The notes under the pieces are model-generated. The model was given only the letters and a program-made list of their open reading frames with translations. It had not been told where the DNA came from and ran no database searches. Position numbers and translations under genes: made by a program. From Pelovirga terrestris (GTDB taxonomy: Bacteria; Desulfobacterota; Desulfuromonadia; Desulfuromonadales; Geopsychrobacteraceae): a DNA stretch of 64,000 nucleotides. Below are positions 9,254-18,518 of the stretch, one piece after another. The stretch covers positions 124,001 to 188,000 of the forward strand of contig NZ_JACWUN010000003.1 in NCBI RefSeq assembly GCF_014773365.1, written 5' to 3'. The first letter of the stretch is position 1; every line of letters begins with the position of its first letter.

Positions 9254-9985
9254 ATGAGTTGTTCGCCGGTTCGCTATCTGACAGGCTCAGCCGCCCTGAT
9301 CCTGTTGGCAACGCTACTGAGTTCCTGCGCGCCGGCACCTGCCGGGGCGCCCTCTGTCGCTTTAAGCGAACAGCTCCAGCAGATTCGCCGACAACAACAG
9401 CAGCAATCGGAGCAACTGCAGCTTTTGAGCCGCCAGATGGTTCTGCTGCAAGAGGTGATGGGCATTGAGGAGATGAAGCTGGACGAGCAGGATCCCGTCG
9501 AAGCGCTAATTTTTTCGGCAACACCGCCCACTGATCTTTCCGGCCTGCCGCCGCAGACAGTCCCACAGATTGAACTCAACCCGGCAGTTGCTGCCTACCT
9601 TGATGCTTTTTCACATCTTGCCAGTGGTCGCCCCGACAGCGCTGAGCGCGGTTTTGAATTGTTCCTGCGGGAATTTCCTGACCACCAGCATTCCACCAAT
9701 GCCCGCTATTGGCTGGCACAAGCGCAATCAGGCCAGGGCAAAAACGATCTGGCGACAACAACCCTGCGCCAGATTATTACCGACCCCAGAGCACAGTTCA
9801 AAGCTCCGGCAGCACTGATGCAACTGGCAGCCATTTACCGCCGGCAGGGGCTCAACAACCAGGCCGATACTATTGTCGAACAGTTGCGGGCCAGCTATCC
9901 CAATAGCCCTGAAGCGCAACTACTGATCCGGAAGGAAGCGTCGCAGACTGACAGTGACCTGAATTCCCGGCAGCGAGGGAACTGA
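9254..9985 (+). CDS. outer-membrane lipoprotein with coiled coil and TPR-like repeats (CpoB/YbgF-like), 243 aa
   Basis: A lipoprotein signal peptide ends in the lipobox LLSSC (Cys25). A Gln-rich coiled coil follows (about residues 38-70), then helical TPR-like repeats (about 105-225) of the kind seen in the cell-division/Tol-associated protein CpoB (YbgF). Characteristic pieces are ANARYWLAQAQ-like and PEAQLLI-like helices. I infer a role in envelope or peptidoglycan maintenance, since the next gene is a LysM protein. The ATG at 9254 is chosen because GGAGAAG lies eight bases upstream; GTG 9230 and ATG 9236 are less well placed. The stop overlaps the next ATG by one base. No tol or pal genes are nearby, so the cpoB name is not used. 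Confidence 0.75.
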   Translation: MSCSPVRYLTGSAALILLATLLSSCAPAPAGAPSVALSEQLQQIRRQQQQQSEQLQLLSRQMVLLQEVMGIEEMKLDEQDPVEALIFSATPPTDLSGLPPQTVPQIELNPAVAAYLDAFSHLASGRPDSAERGFELFLREFPDHQHSTNARYWLAQAQSGQGKNDLATTTLRQIITDPRAQFKAPAALMQLAAIYRRQGLNNQADTIVEQLRASYPNSPEAQLLIRKEASQTDSDLNSRQRGN

Positions 9986-11001
9986 TGACACGGACAATCA
10001 CCCGCAGATTACTCATTCTGATCCTGTTACTGGCTTTTTCTGTGGTCGCCACCTCAGCTTTTGCCCAGCGCGGTGCAATCTATACCGTGAAGAAGGGGGA
10101 CACTCTCTGGGATCTGTCCCAGCGTTTCATTGAGGATCCTTTCTACTGGCCGAATATCTGGGCAGACAATCCGGAACTTATCACCAACCCCCATCTGATC
10201 TTTCCGGGGCAGCAGATCCGCATCCTTGATGGACGACTAGAAATTCTTCCCGCTTACACCCAGCAAGACACAACGCCTACGGTGGAAGAACCGGCCGGCG
10301 CGGCGGTCGATGAAATCTTTTCAATAACCGTTGCCACCCGCGGCAATGGCTTTATCCTGGTCGATGAACAGTCCCAGGGGCGGCTGGTTGACGCAACCGA
10401 CAATCGCGTTCTGCTGACCGAAAACGACATGGTTTTTGTTGCCATGGATGCCGGCACAGTAGCCCGCACCGGCGATTCGTTCGGGCTCTACCAGCGCGGT
10501 GACACCGTGGTGCACCCCACCAACCGCAAACAACGGATTGGTACCCTGATGTACAACCTTGGTTCGGTGAAGGTTTCTGAAGTCAGAGGCAAAACCGTTG
10601 TCGGCCAGATTGACCGGGCGTTTCGCGAAATCACCCGTGGAGCAGAGCTGTTTTACTATGATCCACCGCGGCGCGACATCGCTCTGCAGCGTGGCACCAC
10701 CCAGGATACCGGCGTTATTGTGGCTACCCAGGAAGAAAAGGGAACCATCTCCACCGGTGATATCATCTTTGTCGATCTCGGGCGCAACAATGAACTGGCA
10801 GTCGGCAACCTGCTCTATATTTCACGCCCTCGCCAGATCACTGATGAAGCGCTCAAAGGGGCGGAACACCTTGACCTGCCGGAAGAAGTTGTTGGTGCCG
10901 CCATCGTCACCGAGACCCGAGATACCACAGCAACCGCCCTGATCATCAAGAGTATCGACTCTGCTGCTATCGGCAACAGCATCACAGTAGTGACCGACTA
11001 A
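9985..11001 (+). CDS. secreted LysM-domain protein, 338 aa
   Basis: A signal peptide (about residues 1-27, ending AFA-Q) is followed by one LysM peptidoglycan-binding domain (about 31-75: YTVKKGDTLWDLSQRF and a closing IFPGQQIRI). The remaining roughly 250 residues are beta-rich with no motif I recognise. The protein probably sits in the periplasm bound to the cell wall. Its ATG overlaps the stop codon of the TPR lipoprotein by one base, pointing to one transcript and a shared envelope role. It is followed by a strong terminator (11028-11059). I see no hydrolase catalytic motif. Confidence 0.85.
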   Translation: MTRTITRRLLILILLLAFSVVATSAFAQRGAIYTVKKGDTLWDLSQRFIEDPFYWPNIWADNPELITNPHLIFPGQQIRILDGRLEILPAYTQQDTTPTVEEPAGAAVDEIFSITVATRGNGFILVDEQSQGRLVDATDNRVLLTENDMVFVAMDAGTVARTGDSFGLYQRGDTVVHPTNRKQRIGTLMYNLGSVKVSEVRGKTVVGQIDRAFREITRGAELFYYDPPRRDIALQRGTTQDTGVIVATQEEKGTISTGDIIFVDLGRNNELAVGNLLYISRPRQITDEALKGAEHLDLPEEVVGAAIVTETRDTTATALIIKSIDSAAIGNSITVVTD

Positions 11002-11027
11002 CCGGCTGCGATCAACTACAGAATCAT

Positions 11028-11059
11028 AAAAGAGGATTGAACTTTTTCAATCCTCTTTT
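11028..11059 (+). terminator. rho-independent terminator after the LysM gene
   Basis: Perfect 13-bp inverted repeat (11028-11040 and 11047-11059) with a six-base loop. The outer arms are A4 and T4. It lies 26 bp after the LysM stop codon and, being symmetric, may work on both strands. Confidence 0.85.
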
Positions 11060-11068
11060 GTATCTGTC

Positions 11069-11131
11069 CAGCACCGGGTCGGGAATCCGACGTCAAGGGA
11101 CGCTTTTCGTCTTCCATGACCGCTTTTTGTC
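11069..11131 (+). repeat. dispersed repeat family 1, copy 1
   Basis: About 63 bp that closely matches 35343-35406 by eye (roughly 75-80% identity, one single-base gap). The best-conserved stretch begins TCAAGGGAC and runs through a TCCATGACC block. Both copies are intergenic and in the same orientation on the plus strand. No protein-coding role is evident. Copy 1 is followed by an 11-bp palindrome (11124-11151) that copy 2 lacks. Confidence 0.7.
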
Positions 11132-11151
11132 GCCGTCCATGGCGACAAAAA
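11124..11151. repeat. 11-bp perfect palindrome with six-base loop
   Basis: Left arm TTTTTGTCGCC (11124-11134), loop 11135-11140, right arm GGCGACAAAAA (11141-11151). On either strand the hairpin ends in A rather than U, so it does not look like an intrinsic terminator. It overlaps the end of repeat copy 1. Confidence 0.6.
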
Positions 11152-11267
11152 CCCTTACCACAGGTTCCCCAACCCTGCGCGAGGGACTGCAGCTGAATAA
11201 TGACCCTCTTTTTTTCTTACAACCAGCGCCACCGATCAATCATCTCATCAACGCCAGGGGGGGACAG

Positions 11268-12386
11268 ATGAGACAATCGCAACTCGATTTATTACGACTG
11301 CACATGAATCCGGGTATTGGCCGTGCTACCCTGTTTAAGCTTTATCGCCACTTTGGTTGCTTCAGCGCCGCAGTGAAGGCTAGCAGTAGCGCCTGGCAGC
11401 AAGCAGGAATCCGGGCGGATTTGCATGCTACCCTGCTCAGTCCCTCGGCCCCGGCCTTGCGCGCGATGCAGGGTAAAATCGCTGCCCAGGACATCAGCAT
11501 CATCAGCTATTGGGATGATACCTACCCGGCCCTGCTCAAAACCATCTATGATCCTCCGGCAGTACTCTATATTCGCGGCAACCTGCCCGACAGGGATTGC
11601 TTTGCCATTGTTGGCTCACGTAAAGCCACACCGGCAGGCCTTGAAGTAGCAAGGGAGCTGGCCGGCAAGCTGGCGGCACAAGGTATCTGTATTGTCAGCG
11701 GCATGGCGCGAGGCGTCGACAGTGCGGCCCACCAGGGGGCGGTGGATGTTCAGGGCAACACCATTGCAGTTCTTGGTTGTGGGGTTGACCATATTTACCC
11801 GCGCGAAAACACCCGGCTCTATCATCAGATTATCGATCGAGGCGCGGTTATCAGTGAACATCCCCCCGGCACCGGTCCGGTTGCCAGACATTTTCCCGCC
11901 CGCAATCGGATGATCAGCGGCCTGGCACGTGGCGTGCTGATTGTTGAGGCTACCGCCGGCAGCGGTTCGCTGATCACCGCTGACTTTGCCCTGGATCAGG
12001 GACGTGAAATCTTTGCCACCCCCGGTGCAATCCGTCACCCCAACAGTCAAGGTCCCCATCAGCTGCTCAAGGACGGTGCTCAACTGGTGACCGACAGCAG
12101 CGATATTCTTCAGGCGCTCTGGCCGGAACTGCTCACGGCCCGTAAACCGATCCGAGCTTCAATACCGCCAGCTCCTGCTCCTCGACCTCCGGTCAATCTG
12201 AATCAGGAGAGCCTGACAGTCTATCAGTTGCTCGGTGAAATCCCCTTGCATCACGACGAAATTGCGCGGAAATGCGCCTTGACTCCCATGAACCTTTCCG
12301 CTATTTTACTCGACTTGGAGCTCCGGGGAGAGGCGAAACAGCTGCCCGGAGGTCACTATATCCGTGGTTCCCTGTCAGCCTTTTAG
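11268..12386 (+). CDS. dprA: DNA-processing protein A, 372 aa
   Basis: DprA (Smf) loads RecA on incoming single-stranded DNA during transformation and is also found widely in non-competent bacteria. The Rossmann-fold core contains IVGSRKATPAG, SGMARGVDSAAH, GCGVDHIYPREN and RNRMISGLARGVLIVEA, followed by SGSLITADFALDQGR and the ATPGAI motif. A winged-helix DML1-like tail occupies the last ~70 residues. An N-terminal SAM-like helical segment precedes the core. The ATG at 11268 is preferred because it has a G-rich ribosome-binding site; the same frame is open back to 11037, but that stretch overlaps the terminator and the repeat. topA follows, a common pairing. Confidence 0.93.
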   Translation: MRQSQLDLLRLHMNPGIGRATLFKLYRHFGCFSAAVKASSSAWQQAGIRADLHATLLSPSAPALRAMQGKIAAQDISIISYWDDTYPALLKTIYDPPAVLYIRGNLPDRDCFAIVGSRKATPAGLEVARELAGKLAAQGICIVSGMARGVDSAAHQGAVDVQGNTIAVLGCGVDHIYPRENTRLYHQIIDRGAVISEHPPGTGPVARHFPARNRMISGLARGVLIVEATAGSGSLITADFALDQGREIFATPGAIRHPNSQGPHQLLKDGAQLVTDSSDILQALWPELLTARKPIRASIPPAPAPRPPVNLNQESLTVYQLLGEIPLHHDEIARKCALTPMNLSAILLDLELRGEAKQLPGGHYIRGSLSAF

Positions 12387-12657
12387 CGGTTTCAGGCATG
12401 ATTCAGAAAAACCATCCGGAGGTCTTTTGAACGAGCACGTTCTCGAGGTTTCAGACCTGATCATCCACGATGTTTTGAGTCCGGAAGACGCTCCCCTCTG
12501 CGCACCAGCACCAGCCGGTCACGCGAAACCGGTGCCCTTATTAAGAGCGACCGGAAGTTCATTGTTCGCCAGGTTTCCAAGGGTTGTGCCACGGCTGCAA
12601 CCCTTTTTTCTTTCCATCACTGTCGCTACTGCTGGCGGCAACCTATAGAGGATATAA
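12387..12657 (+). promoter_or_regulatory. topA leader region with terminator-like hairpin
   Basis: A 271-bp gap between dprA and topA. A perfect 8-bp stem (AAGGGTTG 12579-12586, CAACCCTT 12598-12605) is followed by a T run to 12609, about 50 bp before topA. It can end dprA transcription or act as an attenuator for topA. A second, weaker palindromic region lies around 12500-12530. No convincing promoter hexamers were found. Confidence 0.5.
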
Positions 12658-15057
12658 ATGGCTCAATCACTGGTCATTGTCGAATCACCGGCTAAAGCTA
12701 AAACCATCGAAAAATTTCTCGGCAAGGGATATAAGGTTCTTGCTTCCTACGGCCATGTCCGCGCCCTGCCCAGCAAACAGGGGTCAGTTGACACTGAAAA
12801 CGATTTCAAACCCAATTACCAGATCCTCCCCGAGAGCAGTAAACACATCGCCGCCCTAAAAAAAGAAGTCGCCAAAAGTTCCGAACTGATCCTCGCGACC
12901 GACCTTGACCGCGAGGGAGAAGCCATTGCCTGGCACCTGCTGGAGGCCCTGGGTCTCGATGAAAACGCCAGCAACCCGGTAGTCAAACGGGTTACCTTTA
13001 ATGAAATCACCCAATCCGCCATCACCGAAGCGATGGCCGCACCCCGCACCATTTCACGTACCATGGTCGACGCCCAGCAGGCGCGCTCGATTCTCGATTA
13101 TCTGGTCGGCTTTAATCTGTCTCCCTTTCTCTGGAAAAAAATCCGCTACGGCCTCTCTGCCGGCCGCGTTCAGTCTGTTGCCCTGCGCCTGATCTGCGAG
13201 CGTGAAGATGACATTGAAGCCTTTGAAGCCCGCGAATACTGGAGTATTGAGGCGATCCTTGCCAATGCTCAAAAAACCACCTTCAGTGCCAAACTCCATG
13301 CCCACAACGGCAAGAAACTCGACAAATTCGCCCTCCCTGACCAACAGCAGACCGACACGATCCTCAGCGAACTGGAGCAGGCCCTCTTTGTGGTGGATAA
13401 ACTCGAGCAGAAGGAGCGCAAACGCAACCCTGCACCGCCTTTCACCACCAGTACCCTGCAGCAAGAGGCCAGTCGCAAGCTCGGTTTCTCTGCCCGCAAA
13501 ACCATGAGTGTTGCCCAGAAACTATATGAGGGGATCACCGTTGGTGACGGCACCCACGGTCTGATCACTTACATGCGGACCGACTCAGTCGCCCTGTCAG
13601 AGACCGCCACCAGCGAAGCACGCTTGTTAATTCAGCAACAGTATGGCGCCGAATACGCATTGGCAAAGCCTCGCTTGTTCCGCAATAAAAGTAAAAACGC
13701 GCAGGAAGCTCACGAAGCGGTCCGCCCAACCAGCCTGATGCGGACACCGGCAACCCTCAAGCCCTTCCTTAATTCGGATCAGTTCCGTCTTTATGATCTG
13801 ATCTGGAAACGTACCCTCGCGTCACAGATGGCGCAGGCGATTTTTGATGCTACTACGGTTGATATCGGTGCCGGCACAGACTACAGCTTCCGCGCCACCG
13901 GTCAGATAATTCGCTTCCCCGGCTTTATGACCCTCTATATTGAGGGCACCGATCAGCCGGAGGAAGATCAACAGGAAGGGCTGCTGCCACCCTTGAGCGT
14001 GGGGGAACAATTGCATCGGGAACAACTGCTTCCCCAGCAACACTTCACCCAGCCACCGCCGCGCTTTACCGAAGCCAGCCTGGTCAAAAGTCTTGAGGAA
14101 TACGGCATCGGTCGCCCCTCCACCTACGCCAGTATCATGAATACCCTGGTCACCCGCAAATACGTCCGCCTGGAAAAGCGCACCTTTTTCCCCGAAGACA
14201 CCGGACGGGTGGTAACCCGACTGCTGACCGAGCACTTCAGTCAGTATGTCGACTATGACTTTACCGCTGCCCTGGAAGAGGAGCTGGACGCCATTTCACG
14301 TGGTGAAAAAACCTGGATTCCAGCCATTCGCCAGTTTTGGGAGCCCTTCATCGAACTGCTTAAAATCAAGGAAAAAGAGGTCAGCAAAGCCGATGTGACC
14401 ACCGAAAAAACCGACAAGATCTGTCCCGAATGTGGCAAGGAGCTGGTCATCAAGCTGGGTCGCGCAGGACGTTTTCTGGCTTGTTCGGGTTTCCCCGACT
14501 GTCGCCACACCGAGCCTCTTAGCGGGCAAGCTGAAGAGTCGGAAGAACCGGTTTTTTCCGACGAAAAATGTGACAAGTGTGGTAGTCAGATGCTCATCAA
14601 GTCTGGGCGTTTTGGCAAGTTTCTGGCGTGCAGCGCCTACCCGGAATGCAAGAATATTCAGCCCCTGGAAAAGCCCAAATCATTAGGAATCGCCTGTCCG
14701 ACTTGCGGTGACGGCGAAATGATGGAGAAAAAAAGCCGCTACGGGAAGATATTCTATTCCTGTAATCGCTACCCCAAATGCAAATACGCCCTGTGGAATC
14801 CCCCCACCAGCGAGCCCTGCCCCAAATGTGCCTGGCCCCTTACCGAGATCAAAACCACTAAACGTTTTGGGACTGTCCAACGCTGCCCACAACCTGAATG
14901 TGGTTGGGAGAAGGTGATTACACCACCCGAGAAGAAGGCGGCAGCACCAAAGGCCACAGCGAAAAAGACAACGGCAAAAAAAGCGCCGGCCAAAAAAAAG
15001 ACAACGACAAAAGCACCGGCCAAGAAGCCGGTCAGCACCAAAAAAACGGAAGAATAA
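12658..15057 (+). CDS. topA: DNA topoisomerase I, 799 aa
   Basis: Type IA topoisomerase, relaxing negative supercoils. The Toprim domain starts at once (LVIVESPAKAKTIEKFLG); the acidic DLDREGEAIAWH motif lies near residue 82, and the catalytic tyrosine is Tyr305 in LITYMRTDS. From about residue 589, four Cys4 zinc-ribbon modules follow in tandem, each with paired CxxC-type halves. The protein ends in a Lys/Ala/Pro-rich tail of about 45 residues resembling histone H1-like tails, which probably adds DNA affinity. A GAGGA site precedes the ATG. The length is typical for the family with tail. trmFO follows 15 bp downstream. Confidence 0.97.
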   Translation: MAQSLVIVESPAKAKTIEKFLGKGYKVLASYGHVRALPSKQGSVDTENDFKPNYQILPESSKHIAALKKEVAKSSELILATDLDREGEAIAWHLLEALGLDENASNPVVKRVTFNEITQSAITEAMAAPRTISRTMVDAQQARSILDYLVGFNLSPFLWKKIRYGLSAGRVQSVALRLICEREDDIEAFEAREYWSIEAILANAQKTTFSAKLHAHNGKKLDKFALPDQQQTDTILSELEQALFVVDKLEQKERKRNPAPPFTTSTLQQEASRKLGFSARKTMSVAQKLYEGITVGDGTHGLITYMRTDSVALSETATSEARLLIQQQYGAEYALAKPRLFRNKSKNAQEAHEAVRPTSLMRTPATLKPFLNSDQFRLYDLIWKRTLASQMAQAIFDATTVDIGAGTDYSFRATGQIIRFPGFMTLYIEGTDQPEEDQQEGLLPPLSVGEQLHREQLLPQQHFTQPPPRFTEASLVKSLEEYGIGRPSTYASIMNTLVTRKYVRLEKRTFFPEDTGRVVTRLLTEHFSQYVDYDFTAALEEELDAISRGEKTWIPAIRQFWEPFIELLKIKEKEVSKADVTTEKTDKICPECGKELVIKLGRAGRFLACSGFPDCRHTEPLSGQAEESEEPVFSDEKCDKCGSQMLIKSGRFGKFLACSAYPECKNIQPLEKPKSLGIACPTCGDGEMMEKKSRYGKIFYSCNRYPKCKYALWNPPTSEPCPKCAWPLTEIKTTKRFGTVQRCPQPECGWEKVITPPEKKAAAPKATAKKTTAKKAPAKKKTTTKAPAKKPVSTKKTEE

Positions 15058-15072
15058 CGGCTATCTGGATAA

Positions 15073-16416
15073 ATGATGAAGATGACTATCATCGGCGCCG
15101 GCTTAGCCGGTTGTGAGGCGGCCTGGCAGGCGGTTGCACACGGCATTCATGTTCAGTTGCTGGAAATGAAACCGCTGCATTTTTCTGCGGCCCACGAAAG
15201 TGCTGATCTGGCCGAGCTGGTCTGTTCCAACAGCCTGCGCGGCAGCGGCATGAATAATGCCGTCGGCTGCCTCAAAGAAGAAATGCGCCGCTGCGGCTCT
15301 CTGATCATTGAAGCTGCCGACGCAACCGCGGTACCGGCTGGGGGTGCCCTGGCCGTCGACCGCGATGCCTTTTCCCGCTATATCACCGATAAAATCACCG
15401 CCCATCCGTTGATTGAACTGCAACGAGCCGAGGTCACTGCACTGCCTGACCAGGGAACGACCATCCTGGCCAGCGGCCCCTTGACCTCAGAACGCTTGTC
15501 AGCGGCCCTGACTGAGCTGACCGGAAACGCGCATCTGTATTTTTACGATGCGATCGCGCCGATCATTGAAGCTGATTCCATTGATACCAGTGTTGCCTGG
15601 CGCGCTTCCCGTTACGGGCGTGGTGGCGACGATTACCTCAACTGTCCTTTGAGCAAAGAGGACTACGACCGTTTTGTTGCGGCGCTCCTTGGCGCTGACA
15701 AGGTGGCCGGACGGGAGTTTGAACAACTGACTCACTTCGAGGGATGCATGCCGATCGAAGAGATGGCCGCACGTGGCCATCAAACCCTCTCTTTTGGACC
15801 GATGAAGCCGGTCGGTCTACCTGACCCACGGACCGGACGACCGCCGTATGCGGTTATTCAGCTGCGCCAGGACAACCGTCACGCCACCCTCTACAACATG
15901 GTGGGCTTTCAGACGCGCCTGACCTATCCGGAACAAAAACGCCTTTTCACCATGATTCCAGGTCTGGGCCAGGCACGCTTTGCGCGGCTCGGCAGTATGC
16001 ATCGCAATACCTTTATCAATGCCCCGCGCTGCCTGAACCAGACCCTCCAGTTTCAGCATGCTCCGCACATCTATGCCGCCGGCCAGATCACCGGGGTTGA
16101 GGGGTATGTTGAATCCGCGGCCTGCGGTTTTCTTGCCGGCCTGTTTGCCGCCTGCCACCTAACCGGCAACAGCGCCCCCATCCCCCCGGAAGAAACTGCC
16201 TTCGGAGCCTTGCTGGGTCATCTGGCGAACGCCGACCCCGATAACTTTCAACCGATGAATGTCAACTACGGTCTTTTTCCACCCCTGCAGGGAGGGCGCA
16301 GAAAACGCACTGAGCGCCGCCTGGCGATGGCGGAACGCGCCCTCGCAGCACTCCCGGACTGGTGGCAACAGATGCTGATGTTACGATCAACCGCGAAGGC
16401 AAGTGACAATGGATGA
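15073..16416 (+). CDS. trmFO: methylene-THF:tRNA (uracil-54) methyltransferase TrmFO, 447 aa
   Basis: TrmFO makes 5-methyluridine at tRNA position 54 using methylenetetrahydrofolate and FAD. The N-terminal dinucleotide-binding motif [12 protein letters not shown] is clear; further family blocks are [44 protein letters not shown] and [14 protein letters not shown]. Length is normal. The start may be ATG 15073 or 15076, only one codon apart. topA precedes it by 15 bp, an arrangement also seen in Gram-positive bacteria and deltaproteobacteria. Its 3' end overlaps maf by eight bases. Confidence 0.96.
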   Translation: MMKMTIIGAGLAGCEAAWQAVAHGIHVQLLEMKPLHFSAAHESADLAELVCSNSLRGSGMNNAVGCLKEEMRRCGSLIIEAADATAVPAGGALAVDRDAFSRYITDKITAHPLIELQRAEVTALPDQGTTILASGPLTSERLSAALTELTGNAHLYFYDAIAPIIEADSIDTSVAWRASRYGRGGDDYLNCPLSKEDYDRFVAALLGADKVAGREFEQLTHFEGCMPIEEMAARGHQTLSFGPMKPVGLPDPRTGRPPYAVIQLRQDNRHATLYNMVGFQTRLTYPEQKRLFTMIPGLGQARFARLGSMHRNTFINAPRCLNQTLQFQHAPHIYAAGQITGVEGYVESAACGFLAGLFAACHLTGNSAPIPPEETAFGALLGHLANADPDNFQPMNVNYGLFPPLQGGRRKRTERRLAMAERALAALPDWWQQMLMLRSTAKASDNG

Positions 16417-16996
16417 TACCCTGGTCCTCGCATCCGCCTCCCCGCGCCGCAAGGAGCTATTGGCACAGATCGGCCTTGAATTCAGCGTCCGACCCAGCAG
16501 CGTTGCAGAAACCATCAAGCCTGCCGAGACACCTGGCGACCTGGTGATCCGCTTGAGCCTGGACAAGGCTCGCGACATTGCCGGGCGGTCCGACATCAGT
16601 GCCCGCTGGGTTATTGGCAGCGATACCGTCGTCGTCTGCGACGGGCAAATTCTCGGCAAACCTGCTGACCACCAGGAGGCAGCGGCAATGCTGCGCCAAC
16701 TCTCCGGCATAAGTCATCAGGTGGTCAGCGGCTATGCGGTCATCGACCGCCGGCAGCAAATCGAACGCACCGAAGCAGTCAGTACCAAGGTTCATTTTCG
16801 TCAATTAACAGAAGCGGAAATCGCGCGCTACGTTGCGACTGGGGAGCCAATCGACAAGGCTGGAGCCTACGCTATTCAAGGTATCGCTGCCTGTTTTGTC
16901 AGCGGCATTGAAGGCAGCTACACCAATGTCGTCGGCCTGCCGCTCTGCCGCCTGACTCTGGCCCTGAAGGAACTGGGCGTCCCCTTGGTGATCTAA
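16409..16996 (+). CDS. maf: Maf-family nucleoside triphosphate pyrophosphatase, 195 aa
   Basis: Maf proteins hydrolyse non-canonical or canonical NTPs (dTTP/UTP or modified nucleotides) to monophosphates. Visible motifs are the N-terminal [12 protein letters not shown], the metal-binding GSDTVV, and the closing [23 protein letters not shown] 16409 is preferred, with AAGG nine bases upstream; GTG 16403 lies too close to it. The gene overlaps trmFO by eight bases, so it is the last gene of the topA-trmFO-maf run. Exact nucleotide preference cannot be read from the sequence. Confidence 0.92.
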   Translation: MDDTLVLASASPRRKELLAQIGLEFSVRPSSVAETIKPAETPGDLVIRLSLDKARDIAGRSDISARWVIGSDTVVVCDGQILGKPADHQEAAAMLRQLSGISHQVVSGYAVIDRRQQIERTEAVSTKVHFRQLTEAEIARYVATGEPIDKAGAYAIQGIAACFVSGIEGSYTNVVGLPLCRLTLALKELGVPLVI

Positions 16997-17176
16997 GGCA
17001 GCCAGCAAAAAAATCTTTTCACCACCCGCTCGCTTTGCCCGCTCATGCCACAGAGAACCTAGAGAAAACCTGGTTTTTAGTGAATTTCTCGGTGATTCAG
17101 TGATATAGTTGTACCTTACGAATCAATAGTTTGAGCTAAGTGATTAGCCAGACTTGTATTTTCTGGAGACCAGCCA

Positions 17177-17866
17177 ATGACTCCTATCCGTGACAACCTC
17201 GATCGGATTCACTCCCGCATCGCTGATGCTTGCGCCAAGAGTGGGCGCAACCCTGCCGATGTCCGACTGGTGGCCGTTTCCAAGGTGAAACCGGCGCCAA
17301 TGATTGACGAAGCCTTTGCGGCCGGCCAGCAGCTCTTTGGTGAAAGCTATGTGCAGGAGCTCCGGGACAAGGAAACCAGCGTTCACGGTCCGGTGGAATG
17401 GCACTTTGTCGGCGCGCTGCAGAGCAACAAAGTCAAGTATCTGAGCGGTAAGGTGGCGTTGATTCACTCGGTCGACCGTTTCTCCCTGGCCAAAGAGATC
17501 AACCGGCAATGGCAAAAGATTGATGCCGTTGCGCCGATCCTGCTCCAGGTCAACGTTGGCGATGAAAACAGCAAGGCCGGCTGTACCATTGCTGAACTGC
17601 CAACGCTCACCAGAAAAATTGCCGCCTTGCCGCATCTTTCGATCCACGGCCTGATGTGCCTTCCCCCCTATTGTGATGACCCGGAACAGGTGCGCCCGTT
17701 TTTCCGGCTGCTACGGGAACTTGCCACCAGGATCGAGGACGAGCAGATTCCGGGGGTGAGCATGAAAGAGTTGTCCATGGGAATGAGTGGTGATTTCGAG
17801 GTGGCGATCGAAGAGGGGGCAACCCTGGTGCGCATCGGCACCGCTATTTTCGGAGAACGTGACTGA
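17177..17866 (+). CDS. YggS-family pyridoxal phosphate homeostasis protein, 229 aa
   Basis: A PLP-binding protein of the YggS/PROSC family, with a single TIM-barrel domain like alanine racemase N-domains. It is thought to buffer PLP and has no known catalytic reaction. Lys36 in VAVSKVKP is the expected PLP lysine. Other family blocks are FGESYVQE, WHFVGALQSNK, HSVDRF, INVNVGDE-like (here LQVNVGDENSKAG) and the C-terminal LSMGMSGDFEVAIEEG ... VRIGTAIFG. TGGAG lies upstream of the ATG. It overlaps the following gph gene by eight bases. The 180-bp gap before it probably holds its promoter, but no clear hexamers were found. Confidence 0.93.
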   Translation: MTPIRDNLDRIHSRIADACAKSGRNPADVRLVAVSKVKPAPMIDEAFAAGQQLFGESYVQELRDKETSVHGPVEWHFVGALQSNKVKYLSGKVALIHSVDRFSLAKEINRQWQKIDAVAPILLQVNVGDENSKAGCTIAELPTLTRKIAALPHLSIHGLMCLPPYCDDPEQVRPFFRLLRELATRIEDEQIPGVSMKELSMGMSGDFEVAIEEGATLVRIGTAIFGERD

Positions 17867-18518
17867 TTTGTTGGCAGATCCGCAACCCCAAATTCTGATC
17901 TTTGATCTCGACGGGACCCTGATCAATTCTATCCCCGACCTGTTGACCGCCATCAACCTGTTGCGTCAGGAGCTGGAACTCACTGCCTTGACCGCTTCCC
18001 AGGTTGCCCGCATGGTTGGAGATGGGGCGACCATGCTGGTCCAGCGAGCCCTGGGCGATGATCTATACGATAAACGCCATCTGGAGCGTTTCCTTGAGAT
18101 CTATAGCCGGCACCTGCTTGATCAAACCCACTGCTACCCCGGCATCGAAGAACTCTTAATGCGTCACGACCCTCGGCGCATGGCGCTGGTCACCAACAAA
18201 CCGATCCTCTATACCCGCAGGATTCTCGCAGGACTTGACCTTGCACGATTTTTTGGCGCGGTCATCGGTGGCGATTCTTTTCCCCACAAAAAACCTCACC
18301 CCTATCCGCTGCAACAGGCACTGCTCCAGCTTGATGGCCGCCCGCACCAGGCAATGATGATTGGCGATCATCATACCGATCTTTATGCGGCCCGCGATGC
18401 CGGTATCGCTACCTGTTTCTGTGCTTACGGTTTTGGGCACTGCGGCGATTACGTCCCCGACTATCAGGTTGCCGATGCCCGGGACCTGCTGACCTTGTTG
18501 CCCGGGAAAAGTCATTGA
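17859..18518 (+). CDS. gph: HAD-family phosphatase, likely phosphoglycolate phosphatase, 219 aa
   Basis: A haloacid-dehalogenase phosphatase. The nucleophile motif FDLDGTLINS is near residue 14, a Thr-Asn-Lys motif (ALVTNKP) lies in the middle, and the acidic metal motif GDHHTDLYAARDAG is near residue 168. Cap insertion and size fit phosphoglycolate phosphatase, which removes 2-phosphoglycolate made during DNA repair or oxygen exposure; HAD substrate calls from sequence are soft. GTG 17859 overlaps the end of the YggS-type gene; TTG 17868 is another possible start. Its TGA overlaps the TTG start of the next membrane protein gene. Confidence 0.8.
   Translation: MTDLLADPQPQILIFDLDGTLINSIPDLLTAINLLRQELELTALTASQVARMVGDGATMLVQRALGDDLYDKRHLERFLEIYSRHLLDQTHCYPGIEELLMRHDPRRMALVTNKPILYTRRILAGLDLARFFGAVIGGDSFPHKKPHPYPLQQALLQLDGRPHQAMMIGDHHTDLYAARDAGIATCFCAYGFGHCGDYVPDYQVADARDLLTLLPGKSH

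Noticed and set aside
11124-11151. Palindrome as a second terminator before dprA
   Set aside because: On both strands the stem ends in A residues rather than a U run, so it lacks the intrinsic terminator shape.
12428-12648. Possible small protein upstream of topA (TTG start after GGAGG)
   Set aside because: It runs through the terminator-like hairpin and shows no domain or biased composition typical of a gene.
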